From the NCBI GenBank assembly GCA_905479495.1, contig CAJQMR010000002.1, positions 124,001 through 188,000 of the forward strand: a stretch of 64,000 bases of DNA, written 5' to 3'. The stretch comes from an uncultured Anaerolineae bacterium. GTDB lineage: Bacteria > Chloroflexota > Anaerolineae > Promineifilales > Promineifilaceae. Below the pieces are notes generated by a model that saw only the letters and a program-made list of their open reading frames with translations, searched no databases and was not told the origin of the DNA. Each line of letters opens with the position of its first letter. Positions within the stretch are counted from its first letter, which is position 1. Shown piece after piece: positions 18,701 through 25,460 of this stretch. The translations under genes and the position numbers were made by a program.

Positions 18701-19901
18701 TGGCCGCCACGACATGCTCGCTAACAACCACCTCTCCCGGTGCAGCATAGCTCATTAACCGGGCAGCCATATTTGTTTCATGCCCAAAAGCACCATAAAC
18801 CCGTCGCTTTTGGCTACCATATGGCCCAACCCGCATCTGACCCCGGCTAATGCCAAACTGGAAACTTTGGATGAAACTAAACATCACTGGCATGTCACGC
18901 AGCGCCTGCGCCGCCATCAGCGCCCGATCCGCATCATCTTCATGTGAAATAGGTGCGCCAAACGAAATGTAAAGGTAGTTGCCTTTGTCCCCAGTATTTA
19001 ATTGTAGTAAATGCCCCTCATAGCGCATGACAACCTGCTGAACCCAGCGGATAAAGGCATCCAGCTTTTCCCCAACGTTTTCATCATGATCGTAATCCAA
19101 CCCATCAAACTTGAGGAACATGGCTACAACTGGGCGTAGCTCAGACAAAAACTGGTCCACACCCCTGCGCAGGCGGTTAAAAACCTGGGGAAGGAACCAG
19201 GGTCTTACGGTTTCTTCGTCCAATTCCCGCTCGATCTCTTGTGTTGACCAGGGAGCAGGTTCGGCTGGATGAACCAGGTCAGAAATAACAGCAAAACGCT
19301 GGTTAGTGGCTGCATTGTGGCGCCACTCTGCAATTACAAAATTGTCTGGCTCTTGCTGAACCACTTCCTGGCTGACAACAATTTCCCTGGCGTTGGCTAA
19401 TTTTTCGGCCGTTGCCATGCAGTTCAATGTGCTGCCAACAATGGCATCAATTTTGCTGATACTTGGGTCCCCCAGGTCAAAGCGGCGCACCGACCCAACC
19501 GCGATGGCAACTTTTATGCTGAGGGAGACTGTTTTCTGAATCGGTGTGGCGATGGCGGTGAATGCGGCCATGCTCTGCTGCATGGCCAGGGCACATGTGG
19601 CTGCCCGCTGCCCATTATCTTCATTAAACCAGCAAGTGATCGAGTCTCCCCCAAAGTAAATAACACTGCCGCCGAATTGATGTATTTCGTTAATGAGTGC
19701 CGTGTAAACAGCATTAATTTGCCGGATAAGCTCTTCTGCGCCCTGGCGAGCACCCAGCGCATTGGCGTAAGCGGCCGTTAGCGGGGTAAAGCCAGATACA
19801 TCGGCAAATAGGGCAGCGCCATGGGCTTGGCTGGGCAAAGACTTGCCTTTGTCCAAAGCAAGGCGGCGATCAATGGGCAAGTATTGGGAAATGTTGGTCA
19901 T
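15708..19901 (-). CDS. Soluble-adenylyl-cyclase-like protein: two cyclase homology domains, AAA/NACHT-type ATPase, TPR region
   Basis: About 1397 aa, with the architecture of mammalian soluble adenylyl cyclase. The first class III cyclase domain (about 25-190) keeps both metal-binding aspartates (FADVSGFTPL and GGDSITCW). The second (about 255-430) reads AMFLKFDGL, with Lys in place of the first metal Asp, so it is probably a pseudo-catalytic partner. The ATPase follows VGREKEQ, with Walker A EGEAGIGKSS and Walker B LLIVLEDAHWLD. The C-terminal half is helical TPR-like. ATG 19901 (MTNISQYLPIDRR) was preferred over GTG 19955, whose apparent ribosome site overlaps the codon. Likely a cytoplasmic signal-integrating cyclase; whether it makes cAMP is untested. 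Confidence 0.82.
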   Translation of the reverse strand: MTNISQYLPIDRRLALDKGKSLPSQAHGAALFADVSGFTPLTAAYANALGARQGAEELIRQINAVYTALINEIHQFGGSVIYFGGDSITCWFNEDNGQRAATCALAMQQSMAAFTAIATPIQKTVSLSIKVAIAVGSVRRFDLGDPSISKIDAIVGSTLNCMATAEKLANAREIVVSQEVVQQEPDNFVIAEWRHNAATNQRFAVISDLVHPAEPAPWSTQEIERELDEETVRPWFLPQVFNRLRRGVDQFLSELRPVVAMFLKFDGLDYDHDENVGEKLDAFIRWVQQVVMRYEGHLLQLNTGDKGNYLYISFGAPISHEDDADRALMAAQALRDMPVMFSFIQSFQFGISRGQMRVGPYGSQKRRVYGAFGHETNMAARLMSYAAPGEVVVSEHVVAAIVRQGNFALLALGPLSLKGSEHPLTAYTLADQRQTAVPPHNGHGQFIRQDQPLLVGREKEQALLAQKLAALQAGKSGIIILEGEAGIGKSSIVQNLLLEAQNANIMTLLGEADAIEHASPYFAWRAIFHHLLHLDAMPETQTRQAHVLQQLPPDDNLHQLAPLLNAVISLDLPENSLTQAMSGLSRATKTHELLVAILQQAATEQPLLIVLEDAHWLDSASWALTEVVSQQVNPLFLVLVSRPLDTDATAVLSPTANKKERSELADSPMLFSNPRITLKPLTNDDSLRLVCQRLGVDSLPRPIAAFITERAEGHPFFSEELAYSLREANIIRTDNGICHLNVDAAEVSKLDFPTTIEGVVTNRIDRLTPTQQLVLKVSSVIGRIFALTILYDIHPAQNERPFLNKHLQDLNRLAITQLERPEPELTYMFKHIITQQVSYNLLLYSQRRDLHLKVAEWFETIQANSLEEIYPLLAYHWYHALELTNLDPGQAKKAIFYAEQAGDQAIHNYANQEAIRFFANAQKIADQLNDTSIVPQHRRAHWELQMGEAYTGLGQLTEGLHHYEQCLELLGWPLAKTNGRIIFSTLQSLIWRKLPKRTKTTTPQQRTALREAARAYEMTGQIYYLTNQTLPTLYAMIRGLNLAETIGEGTPELARAYANMSGAVALVPMPKKSHSFEARAWATVRELDNMTALAYVSFIISVPKINTADWQEVEDGFQQGLTLATQLGDNRTAGFCISGLAHMTYYQGYFRRSLALFKQLEALGEAAQDVTHWGTALGAIGAVLMRWGQWSEAMAYFEKGLPLTQAAGNSLAEWNTHVRIGLAQFHLNQLDQAQKSVEAAYAYARHAPHSSFANTTIYADLLTLLLNLQEQTPTTVPDAPGKIKKLLKRYKQYARIFPFALPTYWRLRGKADWLNGHSPVAFKHWHKALSEAQRLDIPYEEGMAHSEIGRRLPNNDARRMAHLNQAIAIFSELEATVDRETAEVALAADPNLTQPSQ

Positions 19902-20238
19902 GGGGCGTGATGGATACTTTATATCGAGCTGTTTGGTATACCTTGCTAACAACACTCCAAGACGGATTGTATGTATAGAGAAAGCATACTTTGTTTGATA
20001 TGATTAAAAGCAAGCGAAGGTCTTTTGAATCGCTGGGTTGGCAAATCACAAAACGGAATTTCAAATAGAAAGTGCGATTTCTTGTGATTTGCTCAAGTAA
20101 AAGCCAATTTTGAGGTCGTTTCAAATATCTTTTTGACTTTTACACACACACTGGAGCCATTGTAGTACGTTTTGCTTTTGTTTGGAAGGGGATTAACGGG
20201 AATTTTATCCGTTTGTACTATTAAAAACTGAGTAAGGG

Positions 20239-20460
20239 GCAGCCAACTAGCCGACACCTACCGCTTCGACGCCCTCGATCCGCAAGGCATCTGGTTCTCC
20301 CACTGGCAACCCGGCGACCTCATTTTGCAGCGCCTCACCCCACCTGCGCTTGGCGAAGCCACCCAACTCCGCCTCGGCTGGTTCGATCCCACCCCCCGGC
20401 CCCTGCCAAAACCTCCGCACGGAGAATGGCACCGAATTTGTTCTGCTGGAGGTGGAGTGA
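20239..20460 (+). pseudogene. Decayed fragment duplicating the 3' end of the GT39-type gene
   Basis: This stretch aligns with 13169-13394, the last 75 codons of the glycosyltransferase gene. Shared blocks include CCGACACCTACCGCTTCGAC, TGGTTCTCCCACTGGCA and CGGCGACCTCATTTTGCAGC. Roughly four in five bases match by eye. About 8 bp are missing after GATCCCAC relative to the parent, shifting the frame, and no start or upstream coding region remains. It is a remnant of a lost paralogue or a partial duplication, on the plus strand between two minus-strand genes. Confidence 0.85.
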
Positions 20461-20504
20461 TTGGGGATGGCAGCGTTGCTTATGCTCATATTGAGCAAAG
20501 TTGA

Positions 20505-21077
20505 TTACTTTTTATTGTAAAGTTTCTCGAATTCCTCAAATGATTTGGAATTTTTACGATTCAAAACTTGCGCGAAATAATGATTCAAAACGCCATTCCC
20601 TGAAAACCTATCGTCAACTAAGGGTCTGGCTTCATTGCAAGAATCATAATATCCTTTCAAGTCTTGTTGAACATCGCACCCCAAATAGATCATTTTAAGC
20701 ATAGGGTCTTTTGTTTTCTCATATGCTTTTTTGAGCATCTTGAGGCCTTTCTTTTGCCAGAGATTAAACTCACCGAAATAATATGGAAATAAGTAAATCA
20801 TGTAGCCAAAACACCAGAGAAAATCGTGGTTTTCATTGAAATTGTTAAAGCCTGCCTCAGTGACCTCACCCAAGATTGCTTGGTATGTTTGAGTATTCAT
20901 GTCTTCTGTAATCTGTATACACCCCCATTCAACAAGCACATACCAAGATAAAAAACCCAACCGGATTACGTTTTGCAAATCAATGGGATTAGTGCGATAG
21001 CGTTCAAGTAGAGCTTCTCGCGCTTGTTCCCATTTAGATTCATCTTCTAAAATTTCGATTTCTTCAATTGATAACAT
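20505..21077 (-). CDS. Hypothetical protein, AT-rich
   Basis: I do not recognise this 190-aa protein. It is soluble, largely helical, rich in Lys/Glu/Asn/Phe/Tyr, with aromatic clusters (WCFGYMIYLFPYYFGEF), no signal peptide and no obvious catalytic motif. Its base composition is clearly more AT-rich than neighbouring genes and it contains no ACGGCCGT motif, consistent with recent acquisition. It lies 60 bp downstream of the RHH antitoxin gene on the same strand. It could belong to that module or be an immunity-type protein, but nothing in the sequence proves either. ATG 21077 has no strong ribosome site. Confidence 0.6.
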   Translation of the reverse strand: MLSIEEIEILEDESKWEQAREALLERYRTNPIDLQNVIRLGFLSWYVLVEWGCIQITEDMNTQTYQAILGEVTEAGFNNFNENHDFLWCFGYMIYLFPYYFGEFNLWQKKGLKMLKKAYEKTKDPMLKMIYLGCDVQQDLKGYYDSCNEARPLVDDRFSGNGVLNHYFAQVLNRKNSKSFEEFEKLYNKK

Positions 21078-21137
21078 GTGGTAAACCCAAGATAAGGTAC
21101 AGTTAAAGAACCTTCCAACAGCACTAAATGGAGAAGA

Positions 21138-21380
21138 TTATAATCCTTTTTCTTTGTTGGTTGCTGGTAATGAACGTGCGGGAATTTCTAGTTTCACATC
21201 ACCAATAGAGGCAAATTCTTGCGCAATCAACGTGCCAAGTCCTTTCTGCGTAGTCTGATGCATCGCACGCACCACAATATCACGGGCTTCCTCTTCCACA
21301 GAATGGCCATTTACCTTAGCCCTCCGGCTCAATTTTTGCATAGTTTCATCATCTAAATTCTGGATCGTTATTGTGGTCAT
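21138..21380 (-). CDS. FitA-like ribbon-helix-helix antitoxin (orphan)
   Basis: An 80-aa protein starting MTTITIQNLDDETMQKLSRRAKVNGHSVEEEAR, the typical FitA/VapB ribbon-helix-helix DNA-binding N-terminus with an Arc-type beta strand and two helices. The C-terminal half would normally bind a PIN-domain toxin, but no PIN gene follows. ATG 21380 is preferred because GAGGTG sits 5 nt upstream; the GTG at 21392 is part of the ribosome-site region. A strong inverted repeat at 21390-21444 just upstream is a candidate operator. The toxin has presumably been lost, or the downstream hypothetical gene is an unusual partner. Confidence 0.72.
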   Translation of the reverse strand: MTTITIQNLDDETMQKLSRRAKVNGHSVEEEARDIVVRAMHQTTQKGLGTLIAQEFASIGDVKLEIPARSLPATNKEKGL

Positions 21381-21389
21381 AGCACACCT

Positions 21390-21444
21390 CACGAGAATGC
21401 TATCGTTGATTGAAGTTCAACCAACGATAGCAAACTATCTCGTG
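21390..21444. promoter_or_regulatory. Long inverted repeat upstream of the antitoxin gene (candidate operator or aspS terminator)
   Basis: Inner arms GCTATCGTTG (21399-21408) and CAACGATAGC (21422-21431) are perfect, and outer arms CACGAGA (21390-21396) and TCTCGTG (21438-21444) extend the symmetry. It lies between the aspS stop (21463) and the antitoxin start (21380), both minus strand. No T-run follows, which favours an operator for RHH autorepression over an intrinsic terminator. Confidence 0.55.
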
Positions 21445-21462
21445 CGGGGCAATCATCCATCA

Positions 21463-22764
21463 TCACGGCGTGAGGCGCTTTTGGTCGCGGGGGAAGAGCG
21501 TGGCCAGGCGCAGGTTGGGCAGGCCCAAAAGCTGCATCAGCAGCCGCTCCAGCCCGATGGCAAACCCGCCATGCGGCGGCATCCCATAGCGGAACGCTTC
21601 CAGATAGGTTTCAAATGGCTCTGTGGGTAGATTGGCCTGGGCTAGTGCCGCCAGGTAATCGGCGTATAGGTGCAGCCGCTGCCCGCCAGTAATCAGTTCC
21701 GTGCCGCGAAACAGCAGGTCGAAGGAGTTGGAGAATGCAGGGTTTTGCGGGTCGGGATGGGTGTAGAACGGCCGTTTCCCCATCGGGTAGCCCACCACAA
21801 ACAAAAAGTCGCTGCCATGCTCCTGCTGCGCCCATTCGCCCAGCCAGCGCTCATCCTGCGGCGATAAGTCTGGCTCGCCCCGCACGTCTACACTGTGCCG
21901 CTGCCAGATCAACTCCTGCGCTTCGGCAAAATGAATGTGCGGGATTTGTTCTGGTACTTCCGGCAAATTCGCCTTCAGCAGCGCCAGTTCCGTCGCGTAC
22001 GCCGCCGCCAGCGTTTGGAAAATGCCTGCCAGTACCGTGCGCACCATCGCCATCACCGTAAAATGGTTCTCGATGAAGCCGAACTCCACGTCCAGGCTCA
22101 CGTACTCATTCACGTGGCGCGTCGTGTCGTGCGGCTCGGCGCGGAAGACTGGCCCCACCTCAAACACGCGGGCAAACACACCCACCATGATCTGCTTATA
22201 AAACTGCGGGCTTTGTGCCAGAAATGCGTCGCCGCCGAAATACTCCAGCTTAAACACGTTCGCCCCGCTCTCCGTGGCCGAAGCCACCAGCTTGGGCGAT
22301 TGTATTTCGGTGAAATGCTCGGCTTGCAGCGTAGCGCGAAATCCCGCCATCGCCCCAGACGCCAGGCGAAACACCGCCCGCCGCAGGGGATGCCGGTTGG
22401 CCACGACGGCATGATCTAGCAGCGTAGGCAGCCCCGCCTTGAGCCGCTTTTGCTGCAAGGGCACGGGCGCTGGCTCCGTCACCGGGGTGATAATCTCAAT
22501 TTGCGGCTGGTGCAGCTCGACACCGCCCGGCGCTTGTGGCGTGGCCACCACCGTGCCCGTCAGTGCAATGACGCTTTCCAGGCTCAGTTCAGCGATGGGG
22601 GCCAAATCCGCCTCGCTTTCGGTGACGGCCTGTATGGTGCCCCAGCCATCACGTAGCACCACAAAACTAACGCCACCCAGGCGGCGCACATTGTGCAGCC
22701 AGCCCATCAGGCGGACCTGCTGCCCAACGTGGCTGCTCGCTTCAACTGTTCTGATTGTGTTCAT
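21463..22764 (-). CDS. aspS: Aspartyl-tRNA synthetase, archaeal/non-discriminating type
   Basis: A 433-aa class II synthetase charging tRNA-Asp (and in this subtype often tRNA-Asn, with amidation by GatCAB). The N-terminal OB-fold anticodon domain includes GWLHNVRRLGGVSFVVLRD. Motif 2 is FEVGPVFRAEPHDTTRHVNEY and motif 3 is GGFAIGLERLLMQLLG. It lacks the bacterial GAD insertion and is about 150 residues shorter than the usual bacterial AspRS (around 590 aa), so it is of the archaeal type. Non-discriminating specificity is inferred from subtype. The start at 22764 has GGAGG 6 nt upstream; the ATG at 22776 overlaps that site. It is preceded by a T-box leader with a candidate GAC (Asp) specifier. 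Confidence 0.93.
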   Translation of the reverse strand: MNTIRTVEASSHVGQQVRLMGWLHNVRRLGGVSFVVLRDGWGTIQAVTESEADLAPIAELSLESVIALTGTVVATPQAPGGVELHQPQIEIITPVTEPAPVPLQQKRLKAGLPTLLDHAVVANRHPLRRAVFRLASGAMAGFRATLQAEHFTEIQSPKLVASATESGANVFKLEYFGGDAFLAQSPQFYKQIMVGVFARVFEVGPVFRAEPHDTTRHVNEYVSLDVEFGFIENHFTVMAMVRTVLAGIFQTLAAAYATELALLKANLPEVPEQIPHIHFAEAQELIWQRHSVDVRGEPDLSPQDERWLGEWAQQEHGSDFLFVVGYPMGKRPFYTHPDPQNPAFSNSFDLLFRGTELITGGQRLHLYADYLAALAQANLPTEPFETYLEAFRYGMPPHGGFAIGLERLLMQLLGLPNLRLATLFPRDQKRLTP

Positions 22765-22783
22765 AGAAACCTCCATTGGTCTC

Positions 22784-22811
22784 GTTGGTCAATTTTTAAA
22801 AATTGACCAAC
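22784..22811. repeat. 28-bp perfect palindrome before aspS
   Basis: GTTGGTCAATTTTT followed by its exact reverse complement, with no spacer. It lies between the second T-box terminator and the aspS ribosome site, about 15 bp before the Shine-Dalgarno sequence. It could fold into a hairpin in the mRNA leader. Function unknown. Confidence 0.7.
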
Positions 22812-22816
22812 AAAAT

Positions 22817-22847
22817 AAAAAACTCGTCCCCTGTTTGGAGGACGAGT
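22817..22847 (-). terminator. Second (downstream) terminator of the aspS T-box
   Basis: ACTCGTCC/GGACGAGT forms a perfect 8-bp stem with loop TCCAAACAGG-type sequence and six U residues (AAAAAA at 22817-22822 on the plus strand). It duplicates the CTCGTCCTCCAAA block of the first terminator but has no T-box sequence of its own. Confidence 0.8.
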
Positions 22848-22880
22848 CTGGCGAACAGCAAGCCATCGCTTGCCGATAAC

Positions 22881-22914
22881 AAAAAACGCCCATCCCCTTT
22901 TGGAGGACGAGCGC
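22881..22914 (-). terminator. First terminator of the aspS T-box
   Basis: CGCTCGTCC pairs with GGATGGGCG (9 bp with G-U pairs) and is followed by six U residues. Its 5' arm CTCGTCC is the part that the antiterminator helix would capture. Confidence 0.82.
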
Positions 22915-23055
22915 TTGCTTGTGTACTCGTGGTGCCACCACCAATTTGCCGTTGCCAGGAAGATCTGACGCGGGCCTCTTGCGGCCTGGTGTTTGTTTGC
23001 ACAAACTTCCTAAGCCTGGACGCTGTAACGGGCGTACCCGGTTTCGGTTACTTAG

Positions 23056-23113
23056 TTATCCGTAATCGGTAATCCATATTTGGCTCTTACCGATAACTGC
23101 TCACTGTTCACCG
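23056..23113. repeat. Class B inverted repeat inside the T-box leader
   Basis: TTATCCGTAATCGGTAATCC at one end and CTTACCGATAACTGCTCACT toward the other pair over most of their length. They match the GTAATCGGTAATCAG units of the repeats at 38173 and 43796. It lies between T-box Stem I and the antiterminator. Confidence 0.75.
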
Positions 23114-23247
23114 ATCCAGCTCAAGGGTGTCATTAACGGGATTTACTGACGGCACTTACACCAACAACTGCGCCGTTCTCTGGACAGCAAAGGAGCCTGT
23201 TAACCTGTCCCTTTCATTGCTTTTAGCTATGAATTGTTTGCCGGGGC

Positions 23248-23277
23248 ATCATAGCAAATGGGCCGGGTAACTGTCAA
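23248..23277 (-). promoter_or_regulatory. Sigma-70-type promoter of the aspS T-box transcript
   Basis: TTGACA (23277-23272, perfect -35) and TATGAT (23253-23248) are 18 bp apart on the minus strand, placing the start near 23240, just before the T-box Stem I. The position fits the leader exactly. Confidence 0.75.
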
Positions 23278-23341
23278 TGCTTATTTCTTTAAACTCGGTA
23301 CAATAAACAAAAACAAGCACAAGTTTGAAGGATAAACACGT

Positions 23342-25402
23342 ATGGCAAACGGCCGTTATAAACCAACTACTGATCTCCTCTGGCGCATAGGACAAAAATT
23401 TCGTCAAACCATCGATCGTGTACAGCCTCCAGACGCTTTAATCATGGTGATTGTTGCCCTTGTTGTTGGGGTTGGAACCGGTTTGGGAGCTGTGGTATTT
23501 GTCTGGCTGCTGGGGCAAATTAACCAGTTTACCGTTCAGCTTCAAGCCTGGAGTGGTGACGTGCTGGGATTGGTCTTGGCAATGGGCGTGGGCGGGTTGT
23601 TGGTTGGCTACGTCGTCAATCGTTGGGCGAAAGAAGCCAAAGGGCATGGCGTTCCTGAGGTCATGGAAGCCTTGGCGCTGCGAGGCGGCCGTATTCGGCC
23701 CCGAGTGGCATCGATTAAAGTGCTGGCTTCATCATTAACTATTGGCACCGGCGGTTCAGCCGGACGCGAAGGCCCCATTGTGCAAGTTGGTTCAGCGTTG
23801 GGCTCTACTCTTGGTCAACTGCTCCACTTTTCGGCGGAACGGATTCGGACACTGGTGGCCTGCGGCGCGGCAGCAGGTATTGCCGCTACCTTTAACGCGC
23901 CCATTGCTGGTGCGCTTTTTGCCCTGGAGGTCATTCTGGGCAAGTTTACCGTGAGCTATTTTGGTGCCGTGGTGATTAGTTCCGTGGCAGCCAGCGTCAT
24001 TGGGCGAGCCTTTTTAAGCGATCGGCCAGCATTTACCGTGCCCGCTTATCCTTTCCAGTTTCAGGAGCTGCCGCTGTATGTTGTACTGGGTGTATTGGCT
24101 GCCCTGGTTGCCGTGGTATTTATTCGGCTGCTTTATTTTATGGAAGAGCGCTTCGATGAATGGCGGCTGCATCCTGCATTTAAGGCTGGGCTAGGGATGT
24201 TACTGACGTTGGCTGTGGCCATGCTGCTGCCAGGACGGGAGGCACTTGGCCCTGGCCTGGAGTTTATCGGTGAGGCCATTGCCGAAGATTTTAGTTTATC
24301 ACTTGGCTTGATGTCGATTTTGCTGGTGACGAAGTTGTTAGCTACTTGTTTCACTCTGGGCAGCGGTAACTCTGGCGGTGTTTTTGCCCCGGGGCTGTTT
24401 ATGGGTGCCGTGGTGGGGGGTATGGTGGGAACTGTGGCCCATTCAATTTGGCCAGAGATCGCCGTGAATCCGGGGGCTTATGCCATTGTGGGCATGGCGG
24501 CTGTTTTTTCTGGAGCGGCACGAGCGCCGATTACGGCCGTTCTCATCGTTTTCGAAATGTCTAATGATTATAAACTTATCTTGCCGCTTATGTTGGCTAC
24601 GGTACTGGCAACGCTGCTGGCGGAATACTTGTTCCCCGAATCAATTTACACGCTAAAGCTGCGGCTCAAGGGGATTAGCCTACAGCGTGGGCGTGACTTG
24701 GACGTGATGCAGAGCTTGCAGGTGAAGGAAGCGATGACTGTTGATCCGTATCTGGTTCAAGAAAATATGCCATTGCCCCAGTTAGGGGAATTGCTGCGGC
24801 GGACGCATCACCACAGCTTCCCGGTGGTGGATGAAGATCTCAATTTAGTAGGAATGGTGAGCCTCCGCGACTATGAACGGGTAGCGGCTCGGGATAACAG
24901 TGCCGATCTAAAAGTGCGGGATATTGCTACTTTGGGGCGACTGTTGACAGCTTATGAAGATGAGCCATTGAGCGAAGTTGTCCAGCGGCTAGCGGTGCGG
25001 GGCATTAACAAGTTGCCCGTCGTTGCCCGATCGGCACCGCGCCGCGTTGTCGGGGCGATTCGGCGGGGTGATATTGTGAAAGCCTACAATGTGGCTATGA
25101 CCCATCGGCGAGAAGGTGAGCCAGATATTGAAAAATTGCCGGTGTTGCCCAATCCACAAATGTGCTTTTTGGATGTAGAAATCACCCCTGAAAGCAGGGT
25201 GGCCCATAAAACAGTGGCGTCTATTGCGCCACAGCTACCTTATGAATGTGTAGTGGTGTCGGTGCGGCGGCAAGGGTCACTGTTGGTGCCGCACGGGGAT
25301 ACGGTTTTACAGCCAGGTGACGTTTTAAATGTCTTTGTACGCCGGGCAGATGAAGCACAACTGCGGAACTGTTTGGGAGTGACTCAGGCAGAGAAGAAAT
25401 AA
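23342..25402 (+). CDS. ClC-family chloride channel/transporter with CBS pair and RCK_C domain
   Basis: A 686-aa membrane protein. The ClC core (about 30-450) contains the filter motifs GHGVPE (101-106), GREGP (141-145, with gating Glu143) and GSGNSGGVFAP (340-350). A CBS pair follows (about 470-585, LQVKEAMTVDPYLV... and VRDIATLGRL...), then a C-terminal TrkA_C/RCK_C-like domain (about 605-680, ending VLQPGDVLNVFVRRADE). The CBS and RCK_C modules suggest gating by nucleotides or other ligands. AAGGA precedes ATG 23342. Transcription ends at an octamer-built hairpin right after the stop. Whether it is a channel or a proton antiporter is uncertain. Confidence 0.9.
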   Translation: MANGRYKPTTDLLWRIGQKFRQTIDRVQPPDALIMVIVALVVGVGTGLGAVVFVWLLGQINQFTVQLQAWSGDVLGLVLAMGVGGLLVGYVVNRWAKEAKGHGVPEVMEALALRGGRIRPRVASIKVLASSLTIGTGGSAGREGPIVQVGSALGSTLGQLLHFSAERIRTLVACGAAAGIAATFNAPIAGALFALEVILGKFTVSYFGAVVISSVAASVIGRAFLSDRPAFTVPAYPFQFQELPLYVVLGVLAALVAVVFIRLLYFMEERFDEWRLHPAFKAGLGMLLTLAVAMLLPGREALGPGLEFIGEAIAEDFSLSLGLMSILLVTKLLATCFTLGSGNSGGVFAPGLFMGAVVGGMVGTVAHSIWPEIAVNPGAYAIVGMAAVFSGAARAPITAVLIVFEMSNDYKLILPLMLATVLATLLAEYLFPESIYTLKLRLKGISLQRGRDLDVMQSLQVKEAMTVDPYLVQENMPLPQLGELLRRTHHHSFPVVDEDLNLVGMVSLRDYERVAARDNSADLKVRDIATLGRLLTAYEDEPLSEVVQRLAVRGINKLPVVARSAPRRVVGAIRRGDIVKAYNVAMTHRREGEPDIEKLPVLPNPQMCFLDVEITPESRVAHKTVASIAPQLPYECVVVSVRRQGSLLVPHGDTVLQPGDVLNVFVRRADEAQLRNCLGVTQAEKK

Positions 25403-25403
25403 A

Positions 25404-25444
25404 AAACGGCCGTTCCCCCTTGAGGAAACGGCCGTTTAAAAGGT
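25404..25444 (+). terminator. Terminator made from two ACGGCCGT motifs
   Basis: AAAACGGCCGTTCC and GGAAACGGCCGTTT flank the loop CCCTTGA, forming a stem of about 12 bp directly after the ClC stop and followed by TTTAAAA. It can serve both the ClC gene and the convergent greA, whose stop is at 25461. Confidence 0.75.
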
Positions 25445-25460
25445 CGGTTTGGCTTGCTGT

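Larger units (their letters stand above)
22817..23236 (-). ncRNA. T-box riboswitch leader of aspS, with two terminators and a repeat insertion
   Basis: Minus-strand RNA leader of about 420 nt. Stem I: GGACAG/CTGTCC base near 23184-23209, an AGAGAA turn (about 23176-23182), then GGTGTAAGTGCC (23151-23162) in the apical region. The specifier candidate GAC (23131-23129) lies in AATGACACCCTTGAG and matches aspartate. The T-box bulge is TGGCACC inside TTGGTGGTGGCACCACGAG (22944-22926). UUGGUGG and ACGAG can pair with CUCGUCCUCCAA, the 5' half of the terminator. Two consecutive terminators, 22881-22914 and 22817-22847, share that 5' half. A class B palindromic repeat (23056-23113) sits in the linker between Stem I and the T-box. 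Expected role: read-through into aspS when uncharged tRNA-Asp binds. Confidence 0.88.

Noticed and set aside
21138..21380. Complete toxin-antitoxin pair
   Set aside because: No PIN-domain or other recognisable toxin follows the antitoxin; the next gene is unrelated by sequence.
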